Numbered from the stretch's first letter, positions 36,870-46,869 are shown. The stretch: DNA of 64,000 nt from Burkholderia sp. FERM BP-3421 (GCF_028657905.1 NZ_CP117781.1:2728001-2792000), one strand, 5' to 3'. The notes: generated by a model not told the origin, from the sequence alone. Numbers and translations: made by a program.

Positions 36870-38462
36870 TCAGCCCGCCGCGCCGCGCCCGTGCTGCGCC
36901 GCGATTTCCTGCAGGTCGAGATCGCGTTCGAGGTTGTGCAGCATCTCGTCGTGGATCCGGCCGCTGCGATGCAGGCGCAGCAGCTCCGCGCGGCCGGCCG
37001 CGATCGCGGCCAGCACCACGTCGAAGTGCGCATGGCGATCGGCCGCCGGAAACTCGGCTTCGTCCTGGTGACGCGCGGTGATGGTCGCGCGATAGGTGTA
37101 CTGCTCGAGCAGGCGCGGGTGGATCAGGTTGCCGGCCGCGTCGCGCACCAGCGGCTCGACCGCCGCCAGCTGCGCCGCCTCGACGAGCGCCCAGGTGCGC
37201 GGCTCGGTCAGGTGCCGCTGCGAATGCGCATCGGCGTCGTCGAGCCGCAGCAGGCGGATCAGTGGGCCGATCGTGACGCCTTGCAGCAGCACGGTCACGA
37301 GGATCACGGCGAACGACGCGACCAGGATCAGGTCGCGCCCCGGCATCGCCTCGGGCAGCGACAGCGCGATCGCGAGGGTGACCACGCCGCGCATCCCGGC
37401 CCAGCTCATCACGGTGGCCGCCTTCCAGCTCGCGGGCGCGCTGCCGCGCCCGAACAGCCGGGCAGGCAGCTTCAGGCCCTCGACCGCGAAAATCCAGACG
37501 AAGCGCGACCCGATCACGGCGGCCAGCACCGCGAGCAGCGCGGGCGTCATCGTCGCGAACACCTCGCCGAGCCCGCCGAGCCGCACGATCACGCCGCGCA
37601 GCGACAGGCCGATCAGCACGAACACGAGCGCCTCGAGCAGGAACACGATGACCTGCCAGAACGCGGTGCCGCGCATGCGCACCGCGGCCGAGAACACCTC
37701 GTGCTGGTGCCAGCCGAGCATCAGCCCCGTCGTGACCGTCGCGATCACGCCCGACACCTCGCACATCTCGCCCGCGATATAGCTGATCCACGCGGCGATC
37801 ACCGCGGTGGTGATCACCAGGTAGTCGTCTTGCAGCAGCTTCAGGAAACGCACGACGAGCCAGCCGACGATGAAGCCGACCGCGACACCGCCGACGCCGA
37901 GTTCCGCGAAGCGGATCAGCGCGTGCTCGAAGCTGAACACGCCCGTGAGCGCGGCCGCGACCGCGAAGCGGAACAGCACGAGCCCGGCCGCGTCGTTCAG
38001 CAGGCTCTCGCCTTCGAGCAGCACCATCAGCCGGCGCGGCAGCGCGACGCGTTCGAGCACCGCCTTCGCGGCGACCGCGTCGGGCGGCGAGACGATCGCG
38101 CCGAGCGCGAAGCACGCGGCCCACGGCAGGCCCGGCGCGACCCAGTGCACGGCGACGCCGACCACGAAGGTGGTGAACGCCACCGCGCCGATCGCGAGCA
38201 GCATGATGCCGCCGAGGTTGCGCTTGAAGTCTTCCCAGACCGAGAAGTACGCGCCGTCCATCAGCAGCGGCGGCAGGAACACGATCAGCACCAGCTCGGG
38301 ATCGAGATTGATGGGCGGCAGGCCCGGGATGAAGGCGATGCCCGCGCCGCCGACCAGCAGCGCCGCGGCGGGCGGCAGGCGCAGGCGCTTCGCGACGAGT
38401 TCGAGCGCGATGATCGCGAGGAAGGACAGCAGGACCAGCTTGAATGCCTCGACGGGGGCCAT
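36870..38462 (-). CDS. Na+/H+ antiporter, CPA1 family
   Basis: A 530-residue protein with about 12 TM segments in residues 1-400 and a soluble C-terminal domain of ~120 residues. Key motifs: ALGAIVSPPDAVAAKAVLER (the P-P-D transport site), LEGESLLNDAAGLVLFRFAV and SWAGMRGVVTLAIALSLP. ATG 38462 has GAAGG upstream; a TTG at 38480 is possible. Likely exports Na+ (or K+) for protons at high pH or salt. The C-terminal tail carries many His and acidic residues that may regulate it. Confidence 0.93.
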   Translation of the reverse strand: MAPVEAFKLVLLSFLAIIALELVAKRLRLPPAAALLVGGAGIAFIPGLPPINLDPELVLIVFLPPLLMDGAYFSVWEDFKRNLGGIMLLAIGAVAFTTFVVGVAVHWVAPGLPWAACFALGAIVSPPDAVAAKAVLERVALPRRLMVLLEGESLLNDAAGLVLFRFAVAAALTGVFSFEHALIRFAELGVGGVAVGFIVGWLVVRFLKLLQDDYLVITTAVIAAWISYIAGEMCEVSGVIATVTTGLMLGWHQHEVFSAAVRMRGTAFWQVIVFLLEALVFVLIGLSLRGVIVRLGGLGEVFATMTPALLAVLAAVIGSRFVWIFAVEGLKLPARLFGRGSAPASWKAATVMSWAGMRGVVTLAIALSLPEAMPGRDLILVASFAVILVTVLLQGVTIGPLIRLLRLDDADAHSQRHLTEPRTWALVEAAQLAAVEPLVRDAAGNLIHPRLLEQYTYRATITARHQDEAEFPAADRHAHFDVVLAAIAAGRAELLRLHRSGRIHDEMLHNLERDLDLQEIAAQHGRGAAG

Positions 38463-38764
38463 GGATTCGCCTTCGATCAATGGGGATGACGGCGCCGCGC
38501 CGTCGATCGCGCGATTACATCATGAGGCTTACAGAACGTCGAGCGCCGGATTGTCAAATTCCTTCATGGCCGCGTGAAATGCGGGCATTTCGTCATCCTC
38601 AGCGCATCGCTGTGCGCGAATTGCGCGCACAACAGTCGCGTTTCGTGGATTTTTGTCATTCGCCTGCAAAAAAGGCCGGGCGGGACTAGCAACGCCGGGG
38701 GGAAAAAAGGCATGCTATATGGCGCCCATAACTGCAGCTCATTCACAGACAGGAGAAGCCCGCC
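38463..38764. promoter_or_regulatory. Divergent intergenic region
   Basis: A 302-bp gap between the leftward antiporter and the rightward small membrane protein. Moderately AT-rich with a GGGGGGAAAAAAGG tract at about 38698-38711. No clear promoter pair, RNA or gene. Confidence 0.35.
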
Positions 38765-39031
38765 ATGCGTTCGGCCTTGATCATCGGAGCCGGCTTCGTG
38801 TTGCTGGTGGCGAGCCTCTATCTGTCGCGCTCGCTCGGCAATCAGGACGGCCGGGCGTTCGGCACCGCCGCCTCGTTTTTCCTGCCGGTCTGGTTCCTGA
38901 TCTCGGCGGCGAACATGTTCATCGGCGTTTACCGCGTGGGCTATACGTTTAATGACGAGCTGCCGATTTTCGCGCTGATCTTCCTGCTGCCCGCGATCCC
39001 GGCCGGCCTGATCTGGTGGCATCACCGCTAG
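38765..39031 (+). CDS. Small integral membrane protein, unknown function
   Basis: An 88-residue protein with CAGGAGAA before ATG 38765. Three hydrophobic stretches can be placed: about residues 4-20, 32-53 and 66-84. The loop VYRVGYTFNDELPIF separates the last two. Ends WWHHR. Conserved-looking but not recognised. Stands alone, divergent from the Na+/H+ antiporter. Confidence 0.8.
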   Translation: MRSALIIGAGFVLLVASLYLSRSLGNQDGRAFGTAASFFLPVWFLISAANMFIGVYRVGYTFNDELPIFALIFLLPAIPAGLIWWHHR

Positions 39032-39198
39032 GCTCCGTTCACCTGTTCGCCGGCGACCTTGCCGGGTGAACTCGCCTGACGCCGGGCGTCAAGCTCACGT
39101 TTGGCTTTCGTCAACGATTCAAATCAATTCCACGCGAACGGGCATGGCTTCCGCTTCATCGTCAACCGCCCGTTCCCGTCGGGAAATCGCCGCCGAGG

Positions 39199-39268
39199 CC
39201 CGGGCGCGCATGGGCGCCCGGGATCCTCGTCGCGAATCGGTTGGGCCGAAAGCGGCGGCCGGCCCAAC
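39199..39268. terminator. Two hairpins downstream of the small periplasmic protein
   Basis: GTTGGGCC (39240-39247) pairs with GGCCCAAC (39261-39268), and CCCGGGCGC (39199-39207) pairs with GCGCCCGGG (39214-39222). Both lie just 3' of the minus-strand stop at 39277. No T-run follows, so intrinsic termination is plausible but not certain. Confidence 0.45.
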
Positions 39269-39276
39269 GTCCTCGA

Positions 39277-39531
39277 TTACTGCCAGCCCGGATGGTGCGC
39301 CCGGTAGTATTCCAAGGCAGCGCCGCGCTCCTGCTCGGCCTGTTGCGCCAACTTTTCCGCGCGGGCCATGTGGCCGCCGAACTGGCCGCCGTGCTCCTGC
39401 TGTATGACGTGCATCTCGCCAATGGCTTGCTGCAAATCATGCGTCGCAGCCATCGCCTTATTATGAAGTTCGTCAGCAAAGGCGCCGGACGCAACCAGCA
39501 TCGATACGATCAGGACAGTGACCTTTTTCAT
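39277..39531 (-). CDS. Small periplasmic protein, unknown function
   Basis: An 84-residue protein with AAGGAACTACG before ATG 39531. The signal peptide MKKVTVLIVSMLVASGAFA is clear. The mature ~65 residues are helical and rich in His, Gln and Glu (HDLQQAIGEMHVIQQEHGGQ, then RAEKLAQQAEQERGAALEYY), which could bind metal or a partner as a helical hairpin. Family not recognised. Confidence 0.78.
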   Translation of the reverse strand: MKKVTVLIVSMLVASGAFADELHNKAMAATHDLQQAIGEMHVIQQEHGGQFGGHMARAEKLAQQAEQERGAALEYYRAHHPGWQ

Positions 39532-39833
39532 CGTAGTTCCTTGAAATATTGAATGGACGGCAAGATAGTTAACGCGCGGCAATCAGCCCGGCCTACGTCG
39601 AACCGGGCGCCTGACAACAATTCACGTTCCAGAAGCGCGCCTGCCGGCGCAAGGGCCTGTCGCGCCGCCGCACTCACGGCCCCCGGCCGCGCGTCACCCG
39701 CGAAGACAGATGGCCTGCGCTCTCCGAGCGCGCCGATCTCCCGAAACGGGAATGCGCGCTGGCATGATGAGCCGTCGTTCAGCACCCGCGATACGAGAAT
39801 CGCGCGCGCCTCCGGTCGCGCGCGACGGCCTCA
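39532..39833. other. Intergenic region with terminator-like hairpin
   Basis: TCGCGCGCG (39800-39808) pairs perfectly with CGCGCGCGA (39817-39825), 9 bp from the permease stop at 39834, and so probably ends the aminotransferase-RidA-porin-permease transcript. The part near 39540-39570 is AT-richer and should hold the promoter of the small periplasmic protein. No gene seen. Confidence 0.5.
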
Positions 39834-41273
39834 TCAGTGTCGCGGAAGCGGGGGCTCCGCCTGCGACAACGCGGACCGGCGTCGCGTCCGCGCGAAGTAC
39901 AGCGCGCTTAGCAGGATCAGGAATGGCACGCCGAAGATCAGCGTCAGGTGAAACTCGGCCGTGAAGTACGTCGTCCCCATGATGGCGAGCATCAACCCCG
40001 CACCGAGCAGTGTCAGCAGCGGAAATCCCGCCATCCTGAAACCGGGCGCGGGGCGGCCGCTGCGCGCCCAGGCACGGCGAAAAAAGTAATGCGTGACGAA
40101 AATCATCATCCACGTAAACATCGCACCGAACATCGAGATGGCCATCATGATGGTAAAGGACGCATTCGGGTAGATGACGCTCACGATCGTCGCCACCGCG
40201 ATGCCCGCCGTCGACAACAGCAGCGCCCCGAGCGGCACGCCCCGGCTGTTGACTTCACCCAGGCCGCGGGGCGCATGGTTGGCGCGCGCGAGACTGAACA
40301 TCATTCGGGTTGTGATGTAGAGCTGGCTGTTCATCGCCGACAGCGCCGCGACCAGCACGACGAAGTTGATCACCCCCGCCGCGCCCGGCATGTGAATCGC
40401 GGCCATCACCTTGACGAACGGACTTTCGTCACGGCCGGCGACGGTCCAGGGGACGATCGCCATCATCAAGGCAAGCGTGATCAGATAGAACAGGACCAGA
40501 CGAACGGCCGTCGAGCGAAAGGCGCGCGTGACGGCGCGCTCGGGATCCCGAGCCTCGCCCGCGGCCACCGCGATCATCTCGATGCTCAGGTAGCTGAAGA
40601 TCGAGACGATAACGGCAACCCACATGCCCCATACGCCATGAGGGAAAAATCCGCCTGCGTCGACGTAATGGCGAAAGCCCGCCGCCGAGGCGCCGCCATC
40701 CGCAGACGCGACGAGCGACGGGTTCACGAAGACGACATAGCCGGCGATCACGATGAAAGCAACGATCGCGGTAATCTTGATCACCGAAAACCAGTATTCG
40801 ATCGAGCCGAACACATCGACGCTCAATGCATTGACCAGCACGAGTACGCTGGAGAATCCGACGATCCACATCCAGCCCGGCACGGCGGGAAACCAGTACT
40901 TCATATAGAGCGCGACGGCCGTCACCTCGGTGCCGACGGCAAGGACGATGCACGCCCAGTACGCATAGCGCACGAGAAAACCCGCCAATGGGCTCAGATA
41001 GTGCTCGGCATAGGCGCCGAACGAGCCCGGGGTGGGATGGGCAACGGTCATTTCCGCAAGGCAGCCCATCAGCAGCAGCGAGATCACCGCACCGATCCCA
41101 TAGCTGATCAACACACTCGGGCCGGCAAAACCGATCGCAAAACCGCTGCCGAGAAACAGGCCCGTTCCGATCGCCCCACCGATTGCAATCATCGACATCT
41201 GGCGGGCGCTGAGCGTGCGCTTGAGCCCGCCCTCCCGTACGGCAATCTGATCGAATCTTTCTTCCGAATTCAT
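39834..41273 (-). CDS. Amino acid permease, APC superfamily (AAT family)
   Basis: A 479-residue protein with 12 TM segments. The first TM carries the substrate motif SMIAIGGAIGTGLFLGSG and the first loop EMTVAHPTPGSFGAYAEHY, typical of the GABA/aromatic/proline permease group. ATG 41273 follows GGAGGAGAC. It is the last gene of the operon with the aminotransferase, RidA and porin, so it likely imports the amino acid they degrade. Confidence 0.92.
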   Translation of the reverse strand: MNSEERFDQIAVREGGLKRTLSARQMSMIAIGGAIGTGLFLGSGFAIGFAGPSVLISYGIGAVISLLLMGCLAEMTVAHPTPGSFGAYAEHYLSPLAGFLVRYAYWACIVLAVGTEVTAVALYMKYWFPAVPGWMWIVGFSSVLVLVNALSVDVFGSIEYWFSVIKITAIVAFIVIAGYVVFVNPSLVASADGGASAAGFRHYVDAGGFFPHGVWGMWVAVIVSIFSYLSIEMIAVAAGEARDPERAVTRAFRSTAVRLVLFYLITLALMMAIVPWTVAGRDESPFVKVMAAIHMPGAAGVINFVVLVAALSAMNSQLYITTRMMFSLARANHAPRGLGEVNSRGVPLGALLLSTAGIAVATIVSVIYPNASFTIMMAISMFGAMFTWMMIFVTHYFFRRAWARSGRPAPGFRMAGFPLLTLLGAGLMLAIMGTTYFTAEFHLTLIFGVPFLILLSALYFARTRRRSALSQAEPPLPRH

Positions 41274-41363
41274 GGAATGTCTCCTCCGTCATTTGATATG
41301 GATTGCGATACATCCTGTGTTTTCGCCGATGCACGGCAGGCATGCATCGAACCCCGGCGGCGA

Positions 41364-42438
41364 TCAGAACATGTGACGCAAGCCCACGGCCAAGCCGGTT
41401 TGATTGCTGCTGCCGGGCAACTCGGTGACCGCGCCGCCGGATACCTTGTTGTAGTCGACCGTGCCGTACACCTGGGTTGCCTTGGACAGCGCGTATTCGG
41501 CCTCGACCACACCCGTATAGCGCTTGCCGCCATTGCCGCCGATACCGTTGACGTTCTTGATGGTGTCCCGGTAGAACGCGCCGGTGACCGTAATCGCCGG
41601 ATTGACCTGATACGTGAAGCCGGCGTAGCCGATCGTATCCTTGCGGGGATGGTCGACGAACGACCCGTAGCCCACCTGGCGACTCGGGTCGTTCAGGTAC
41701 TGGTCGATCTCGCCCGTCGCGTCCATGCCGCCGACATAACCAAGGAAGATCGAAGCGGGCCCGACGACATAGCGGCCGGCAGCGCCCCACATCTGCTGGG
41801 CGTGGCTTTGCATGTCGCGGGTTTGCTGGTAGACGCCGCCCAAGGTCAGCGCGCCGGCCGTATATTCGCCGCGCACCCCCCAATACGCGTTTTCGCTGAG
41901 GCTGCCCACCTGACCGCCGAACCCGTAGCTCGCGCCGATGTTCAGGCCGCCGATCGTCTGGCTGTAGCTGACGGTGTTGCTCACGTACCCTTGCGTCAGG
42001 AAGTATGGCCAGTAGTTCGCCGTGTAGTTGCCGACCGTCAGCGGATCGAGATCCCCGAAGAGATTGAAGCCTTCCGTGGTTTGCCGGCCCATTTCGACCG
42101 TGCCGAAATTACCTTGCAGCCCGACATAGGCATAACGGTTGAACAACGTGTTCTTGCTGTCCAACTGGCCGGTCTCGGGTTCAAAACCACTCTCCAGACG
42201 GAAGATCGCCTTCAGGCCGTTGCCCAGGTCTTCCGCGCCTTTCAGCCCCCCAGCGGCTGTTGGTAATGGCGCCGTTGGCCATCTGCACGCTGGCGTTGTC
42301 GTTCGCATCGGCATTCGTCGCGTACCGGATGCTTTGATCGACGATGCCATACAGCGTAACCGAGCTTTGAGCCGAGGCATGATCCGATACAGCCATGCAC
42401 GCCACGGCTCCCGTTATCAGTACTCCAAACCTTTTCAT
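41364..42438 (-). pseudogene. Gram-negative general porin (OmpC-like), frameshifted
   Basis: The start at 42438 (CAGGAGAA upstream) gives a signal peptide ending SDHASAQ and the usual first strands (SVTLYGIVDQSIRYAT). The frame breaks at a G6 run (plus-strand C6, 42246-42251). With one G fewer, NSRWG continues as LKGAEDLGNGLKAIFRLESG and the rest of a ~357-residue trimeric porin ends normally in LAVGLRHMF at 41364. All other features are intact, so this is either a very recent mutation, a phase-variable tract or a base-calling error. Position in the operon suggests outer-membrane entry of the amino acid substrate. Confidence 0.82.
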
Positions 42439-42619
42439 GTGCTTCTCCTGTTTTACCTTTCTCTGCCCTGCCATCAAGCATGCAGACTAGGGGGTGCGGA
42501 ACCTCGGTGGGGCAGTCCGAGTGTCCCGTGGTCTCCTGCGTTCAAACCTGCCCCACGAACCTCGTCTCCGGCATCGCCATCGCCATGACCGGCAAGCCGG
42601 CTTCACGCCCGGCCCTGCG

Positions 42620-43006
42620 TCATGAAGGCGAACCGAGCGCAACATAGGCAACCAGTTCGATGCGCATGCCGGGATGTGCAAAGCCTTGCACGGCCACACA
42701 GGCGCGGTTCGGATAGGGAGCCTCGAAAAAGGTGCGGTATTCGGCGTCGATGACCGCCATATCCCGTGCGTCGGCCATGTAGATCAGCACCTGCACGACA
42801 TCCCGCATCCGAGCCCCCGCCGCCGCCTTGACGGCGGAAGCGAGATTCGAGAACGTCAGCCGCGCCTGCTCCTCGATGTCGCTGCCCGCGATCGCGCCGC
42901 TGCGATCGACGGGGCCATGCGCCGTAAACATCATGCCGTTGGCACGGGTCGCCCACGAGAAGGGCTGATCGGGCTCGGGCAATTCGACCGGGATAATCTG
43001 GGGCAT
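42620..43006 (-). CDS. RidA (YjgF) family enamine/imine deaminase
   Basis: A 128-residue protein of the Rid family, with the trimer-forming segment VVQVLIYMADARDMAVIDAE and the active-site Arg region YPNRACVAVQGFAHPGMRIE. ATG 43006 follows GAGGAATCGTG. It should hydrolyse reactive enamine/imine intermediates released by PLP enzymes, fitting its place 47 bp after the aminotransferase gene. Confidence 0.9.
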   Translation of the reverse strand: MPQIIPVELPEPDQPFSWATRANGMMFTAHGPVDRSGAIAGSDIEEQARLTFSNLASAVKAAAGARMRDVVQVLIYMADARDMAVIDAEYRTFFEAPYPNRACVAVQGFAHPGMRIELVAYVALGSPS

Positions 43007-43053
43007 CACGATTCCTCGCATGATTTCATACGCAATCCGAAACAGATTCGGCC

Positions 43054-44262
43054 TCACAAGACCTTGCGCGTCCTCAGCACTTCGCCGATCGCACTGGCCA
43101 CGCAATCGATATTGGCGTCGTTGAGGCCGGCCATGCACGCGCGGCCGGAGCGCAGCAGATAGACGCTCTTTCGCTCACGCAGAACGTCGACCTCGGCGGG
43201 CGTGAGGCCCGTATAGCTGAACATGCCGCGCTGCGCGACCATGTGGTCGAACGACATATGCGGCAGATGGGCCTCCAGCCGCTGCTTGAGCGCGAACCGC
43301 ATACGCTTGATGCGCTCGCGCATGGCGGCCACGTCGCTCTTCCACAGCGCAAGGAGCATGGGATCGCTCAGCACCGTCGAGACCAACCGGGCGCCGTGGC
43401 CCGGCGGACTCGAATACATGCGGCGCACGCCGGCCTGGGCCTGGCCGAGCACGTTGGCGGCCTGCTTGTCGGTCGGACACACGACGGAGAGCCCCCCGCA
43501 ACGTTCTCCGTAGAGCGAGAAATTCTTCGAGAACGAATTGCTCACCAGCAATGAAAGCGCGGCATCCGCCATGGCGCGGATCGGCCACGCATCGTCGGCG
43601 AGGCCGTCGCCGAAGCCTTGATAAGCCATGTCGAGAAACGGAATCAAATCCCGCTTCCCGCAGATCTCGACGATCTCGCTCCATTGCTCGCGCGAGAGAT
43701 CGATACCGGTCGGGTTGTGGCAGCACGGCTGCAGCAGGACGATCGAGCGCGCCGGCAGGCAGGCGAACGTCGCCATCATTTCATCGAAGCGAATGCCATT
43801 GGTCGTCGCGTCGTAGTACGGGTAGGTGTGGACTTCGAGACCGGCGGACGCAAACAGGACACGGTGGTTGTCCCACGTCGGATCGCTGATCCAGATCGCG
43901 CTGTCCGGGAAATAGCGCTTGAGCAGTTCCGCACCGAGACGGATCGCACCGGACCCGCCGACGGTCTGGATCGTCGCGATCCGGTTTTCGCGCCGCGCGG
44001 CGCTGCCGGCGCCAAAGATCAGACTTTGCAGCGCCTGCCGGTAGCTCGCCATGCCTTCCATCGGCAGATACCCATACGCCGCGACCTGCTCGTTCACGCG
44101 GGCCGCAGCAGCGCGAACGCTGTCCAGGATGGGCAACATGCCCGTTTCGTCGTAGTACAGCCCAATGCTCAGGTTGACCTTGCGAGGCTCGGGATCGCTT
44201 TGAAACGTCTGGAAGAGCGACAGGATCGGGTCGCCCGGATAGGCAGGAATATGTTCGAACAT
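43054..44262 (-). CDS. Aspartate/aromatic amino acid aminotransferase (class I)
   Basis: A 402-residue PLP enzyme. Starts MFEHIPAYPGDPILSLFQTF, close to AspC/TyrB. The PLP Lys lies in SNSFSKNFSLYGERCG; other landmarks are CCHNPTGIDLS and the carboxylate-binding Arg in SGRACMAGLN. It transfers an amino group to 2-oxoglutarate from aspartate or an aromatic amino acid. First gene of the operon and divergent from the Lrp-type regulator 192 bp away. Confidence 0.92.
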   Translation of the reverse strand: MFEHIPAYPGDPILSLFQTFQSDPEPRKVNLSIGLYYDETGMLPILDSVRAAAARVNEQVAAYGYLPMEGMASYRQALQSLIFGAGSAARRENRIATIQTVGGSGAIRLGAELLKRYFPDSAIWISDPTWDNHRVLFASAGLEVHTYPYYDATTNGIRFDEMMATFACLPARSIVLLQPCCHNPTGIDLSREQWSEIVEICGKRDLIPFLDMAYQGFGDGLADDAWPIRAMADAALSLLVSNSFSKNFSLYGERCGGLSVVCPTDKQAANVLGQAQAGVRRMYSSPPGHGARLVSTVLSDPMLLALWKSDVAAMRERIKRMRFALKQRLEAHLPHMSFDHMVAQRGMFSYTGLTPAEVDVLRERKSVYLLRSGRACMAGLNDANIDCVASAIGEVLRTRKVL

Positions 44263-44454
44263 GATCAACGATGGGTGCCGGTAGAAAAAAATTGCACAGG
44301 GGCGGGCAAGTACGGCACGCCGCCTCTCATGACTACGTGTTCGACGACATGTTATCGATGAAGAAATGAAATGTGCTTCAGACTCTGCGATAGATAAGGC
44401 CAACCTATGATAGGGTGTGCGAATCAAAAACCGGATTTCGGAAGATTCTGCGAC

Positions 44455-44931
44455 ATGAGCCTCGACCGCACCGATCTGCGCATACTCAGCCAGCTGGAGA
44501 ACGACGGACGCATCAGCAATCAGGATCTGGCGAACGCCGTCGCACTGTCGCCATCGGCGTGCCTGCGGCGCGTCAAGCTGCTGGAAGAGCAAGGCATCAT
44601 CGACGGCTACCGGTGCGTGATCTCGCCGAAAAGCATCGGTGTCGAGTTTGAAGCGCTGGTGCATGTGTCGATGCGCCCCGATGCCGACGACTGGCACGAC
44701 AAGTTCGTGCAGGCGCTTCAGGAGTGGCCGGAAGTGGTCTCCGCGCAGGTCGTCACCGGTGCGTCGAACTATGTGCTGACGGTGCGCACCCGCAGTCTCG
44801 AGCACTTCTCCGATTTCGTCATGAACCGCCTGCATCGTGCGACGGGCGTCATGTTGATCAATTCCAGCATTGTCCTGGCGACGCTGAAGCGCGACGGCTC
44901 CGTGTTGGAACTGGCGGACAAGCGGGTATAG
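44455..44931 (+). CDS. Lrp/AsnC family transcriptional regulator
   Basis: A 158-residue regulator: N-terminal HTH (LRILSQLENDGRISNQDLAN then LSPSACLRRVKLLEEQGII) and a C-terminal RAM ligand-binding domain (VTGASNYVLTVRT). It starts at ATG 44455 inside a longer frame because MSLDRTDLRIL is the typical N-terminus. Divergent from the aminotransferase operon, which it probably activates in response to the imported amino acid. Confidence 0.92.
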   Translation: MSLDRTDLRILSQLENDGRISNQDLANAVALSPSACLRRVKLLEEQGIIDGYRCVISPKSIGVEFEALVHVSMRPDADDWHDKFVQALQEWPEVVSAQVVTGASNYVLTVRTRSLEHFSDFVMNRLHRATGVMLINSSIVLATLKRDGSVLELADKRV

Positions 44932-45576
44932 ATCGCCGCGATGCTTTCAGGATTCGCACTCGAAGCTTGCAGAAATGTGATTCCGAGCGGCCTGGTCGAA
45001 CGCCGACCTGCGCGTCGGCGACACGCACACTCTTTCGCGGCGGCTACGCCCGAGCGATGACGCGCCATCGGTTCAACCGAAATAGCCGTGAACGCGCGAC
45101 AGGGCAGCCGCTCGTCGACATGATCGGCTTCCGAAGCCGATCAATCAGTCATCCGAAAAGCCAGCGTGACCATCGATGACCGCTCGGGAACGGATGCGCA
45201 GGCGAACCCGCCCGCGCCGCGCCGGCGCGTTTGGCGGAAGTCGGCGCGCCGGTCCGGGGGCGCGCGGGCCATCCGTGCAGCAGCCCATTCCTCCGACCTG
45301 AACGCGAGCAATGCGCGACCACGCCCACGGCGACCCCGCGAGATCTCCCGATCATCAGACGATTCGTCGCGCCCGCGGGCCAGCAGGCGACACGTCGGCG
45401 ATGACCTGCCGCGAACCTCCTCGGCACACATGCACGCGGGTGTTTCGGCGGAAACCCGGACCGCCCGCCTGGCACGGCGGAACCGATTCGACCGACATCC
45501 ATACCGCGTCGCCCGGCAGCGTTCGAATCGTCCTGGCCCGTTCGTGAGTGGAAAAAATGCACGCGCCGCCGCCGCG
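44932..45576. other. Gene-free stretch between convergent genes, with a 23-bp palindrome
   Basis: No frame has a ribosome binding site plus protein-like composition. The only strong signal is the perfect palindrome at 45121-45143 (listed separately). The right half (45200-45560) is very GC-rich and unstructured to the eye. Confidence 0.5.
45121..45143. repeat. Perfect 23-bp palindrome
   Basis: TGATCGGCTTC (45121-45131), a central C, then GAAGCCGATCA (45133-45143): 11 bp each side without mismatch. As RNA it folds to a strong hairpin with a UUCCGAA-type loop; as DNA it could be an operator. No gene starts within 400 bp on either side. Confidence 0.65.
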
Positions 45577-46869
45577 CTAGTGCGGCGGCGGCAGCGCGCC
45601 GGCCCAGCGCGCGAGGCACGACACCACGTACAGCCCGAGCCCGACCAGCCCGCCCACCAGCGTGCCGTTGATGCGGATGTATTGCAGGTCCTTGCCGATG
45701 TTCAGCTCGATCTGCCGCGACATCTCGCGATCGTCCCAATGCCTGACCGTGTCGCTGATGTGGCGCGTCAGGAACGCGGCGAACTCGGGCGCCATCTCCC
45801 CCGCCGCGCGTTCGATGTGCTCGTTGGTCGAGGCGCGCAGCGACGGGCTCGCCGCGAGCCGCTCGCCCAGCCACGCACCGAGCGCAGCCGTCCGACCGCG
45901 CAGCGTCGAATCCTCGCGCGCGAGATCGGCCTTCAGCCACGCGCGCAGTTGCGTCCACAACGCCTTTGCATACGAATTGAAAGCTTCACCGTCGCGCAGG
46001 TAGCGCTTGATCTCCTCGCCCTTGTCGATGAAGGCCGGGTCGTGCCGCAGCTTCTCGACGAGCCGCGCGGCGGCCGCGTCGAAATGGCCGCGCAGCGCGT
46101 GGCCGGGATCGTCGGCGACCTGCGTGAGCACGCGGCTCACCGCGTTCGCGACCAGCTCCGCGCCATGCTCGCCGAGCCAGTTGGTCGGCAGCAGGCGCTC
46201 CGCCTTCGGATATTCGCCCTTGAGCCAGTCGACGATGTAGCCGGCGATCGCGGTGCGGTTGTCCGGATCGCGCAGCAACCGGACCAGCTGGGCGATCGCA
46301 TCGTCGAGCAGCGCCTGGTGGCGGCCGTCGCGGGTCAGCGTCCCGAGGATCGCGCCCATCGACTGCGACAGGTCGACCTTGTCGAGCGCCGCGCGGAAGG
46401 CATCCTTGACGAAGGACTGGATCCGCGCGTCGTCGGTCATGTCGAGCGCGAACTCGAACAGTTTCGTCGCATACGCGCCGAGCAGCGTCGTATGTTCGGG
46501 CGCGCCCAACCATTGCGCGAAACGCGCGGCCGGATCGTGACGCTTGAGCAGCGCAATCAGCGAGGCGGAATCGAGGAACTTGTCGCGCACGAACGCGGCG
46601 AGGTTATCCGCGATCTTCTCCTTGTTGTTCGGAATGATCGCGGTATGGCGCGACACGAACGGAATCGGCACGCGGCGGAACAGCGCGACCACCGCGAACC
46701 AGTCGGCGAGCGCGCCGACCATCGCCGCCTCGGCCACCGCCTTCGCGCCGTCGACCCACAAGCCGGGCGGCAGGCACAGCATCGTGACGAACACGGCCGC
46801 CGCCGCGAAGAGCAGCGCGAGCGCGCGGCGCTTGCTGGTGTTCAGTTCGTGAAGCTTCGCGTCGGACAT
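45577..46869 (-). CDS. DUF445 family membrane-anchored protein
   Basis: A 430-residue protein. N-terminal TM at about residues 18-38, then GAKAVAEAAMVGALADWFAV and ALFRRVPIPFVSRHTAIIP, the hallmark of DUF445 (YjiN-like). A long helical middle region follows, and a C-terminal TM (TLVGGLVGLGLYVVSCLARW). The repeated helical body resembles proteins that bridge or line membranes. Function unknown. Confidence 0.88.
   Translation of the reverse strand: MSDAKLHELNTSKRRALALLFAAAAVFVTMLCLPPGLWVDGAKAVAEAAMVGALADWFAVVALFRRVPIPFVSRHTAIIPNNKEKIADNLAAFVRDKFLDSASLIALLKRHDPAARFAQWLGAPEHTTLLGAYATKLFEFALDMTDDARIQSFVKDAFRAALDKVDLSQSMGAILGTLTRDGRHQALLDDAIAQLVRLLRDPDNRTAIAGYIVDWLKGEYPKAERLLPTNWLGEHGAELVANAVSRVLTQVADDPGHALRGHFDAAAARLVEKLRHDPAFIDKGEEIKRYLRDGEAFNSYAKALWTQLRAWLKADLAREDSTLRGRTAALGAWLGERLAASPSLRASTNEHIERAAGEMAPEFAAFLTRHISDTVRHWDDREMSRQIELNIGKDLQYIRINGTLVGGLVGLGLYVVSCLARWAGALPPPH

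Noticed and set aside
45141..45431. Small minus-strand frame near the 23-bp palindrome
   Set aside because: Arg-rich without motifs and no Shine-Dalgarno; start not supported.
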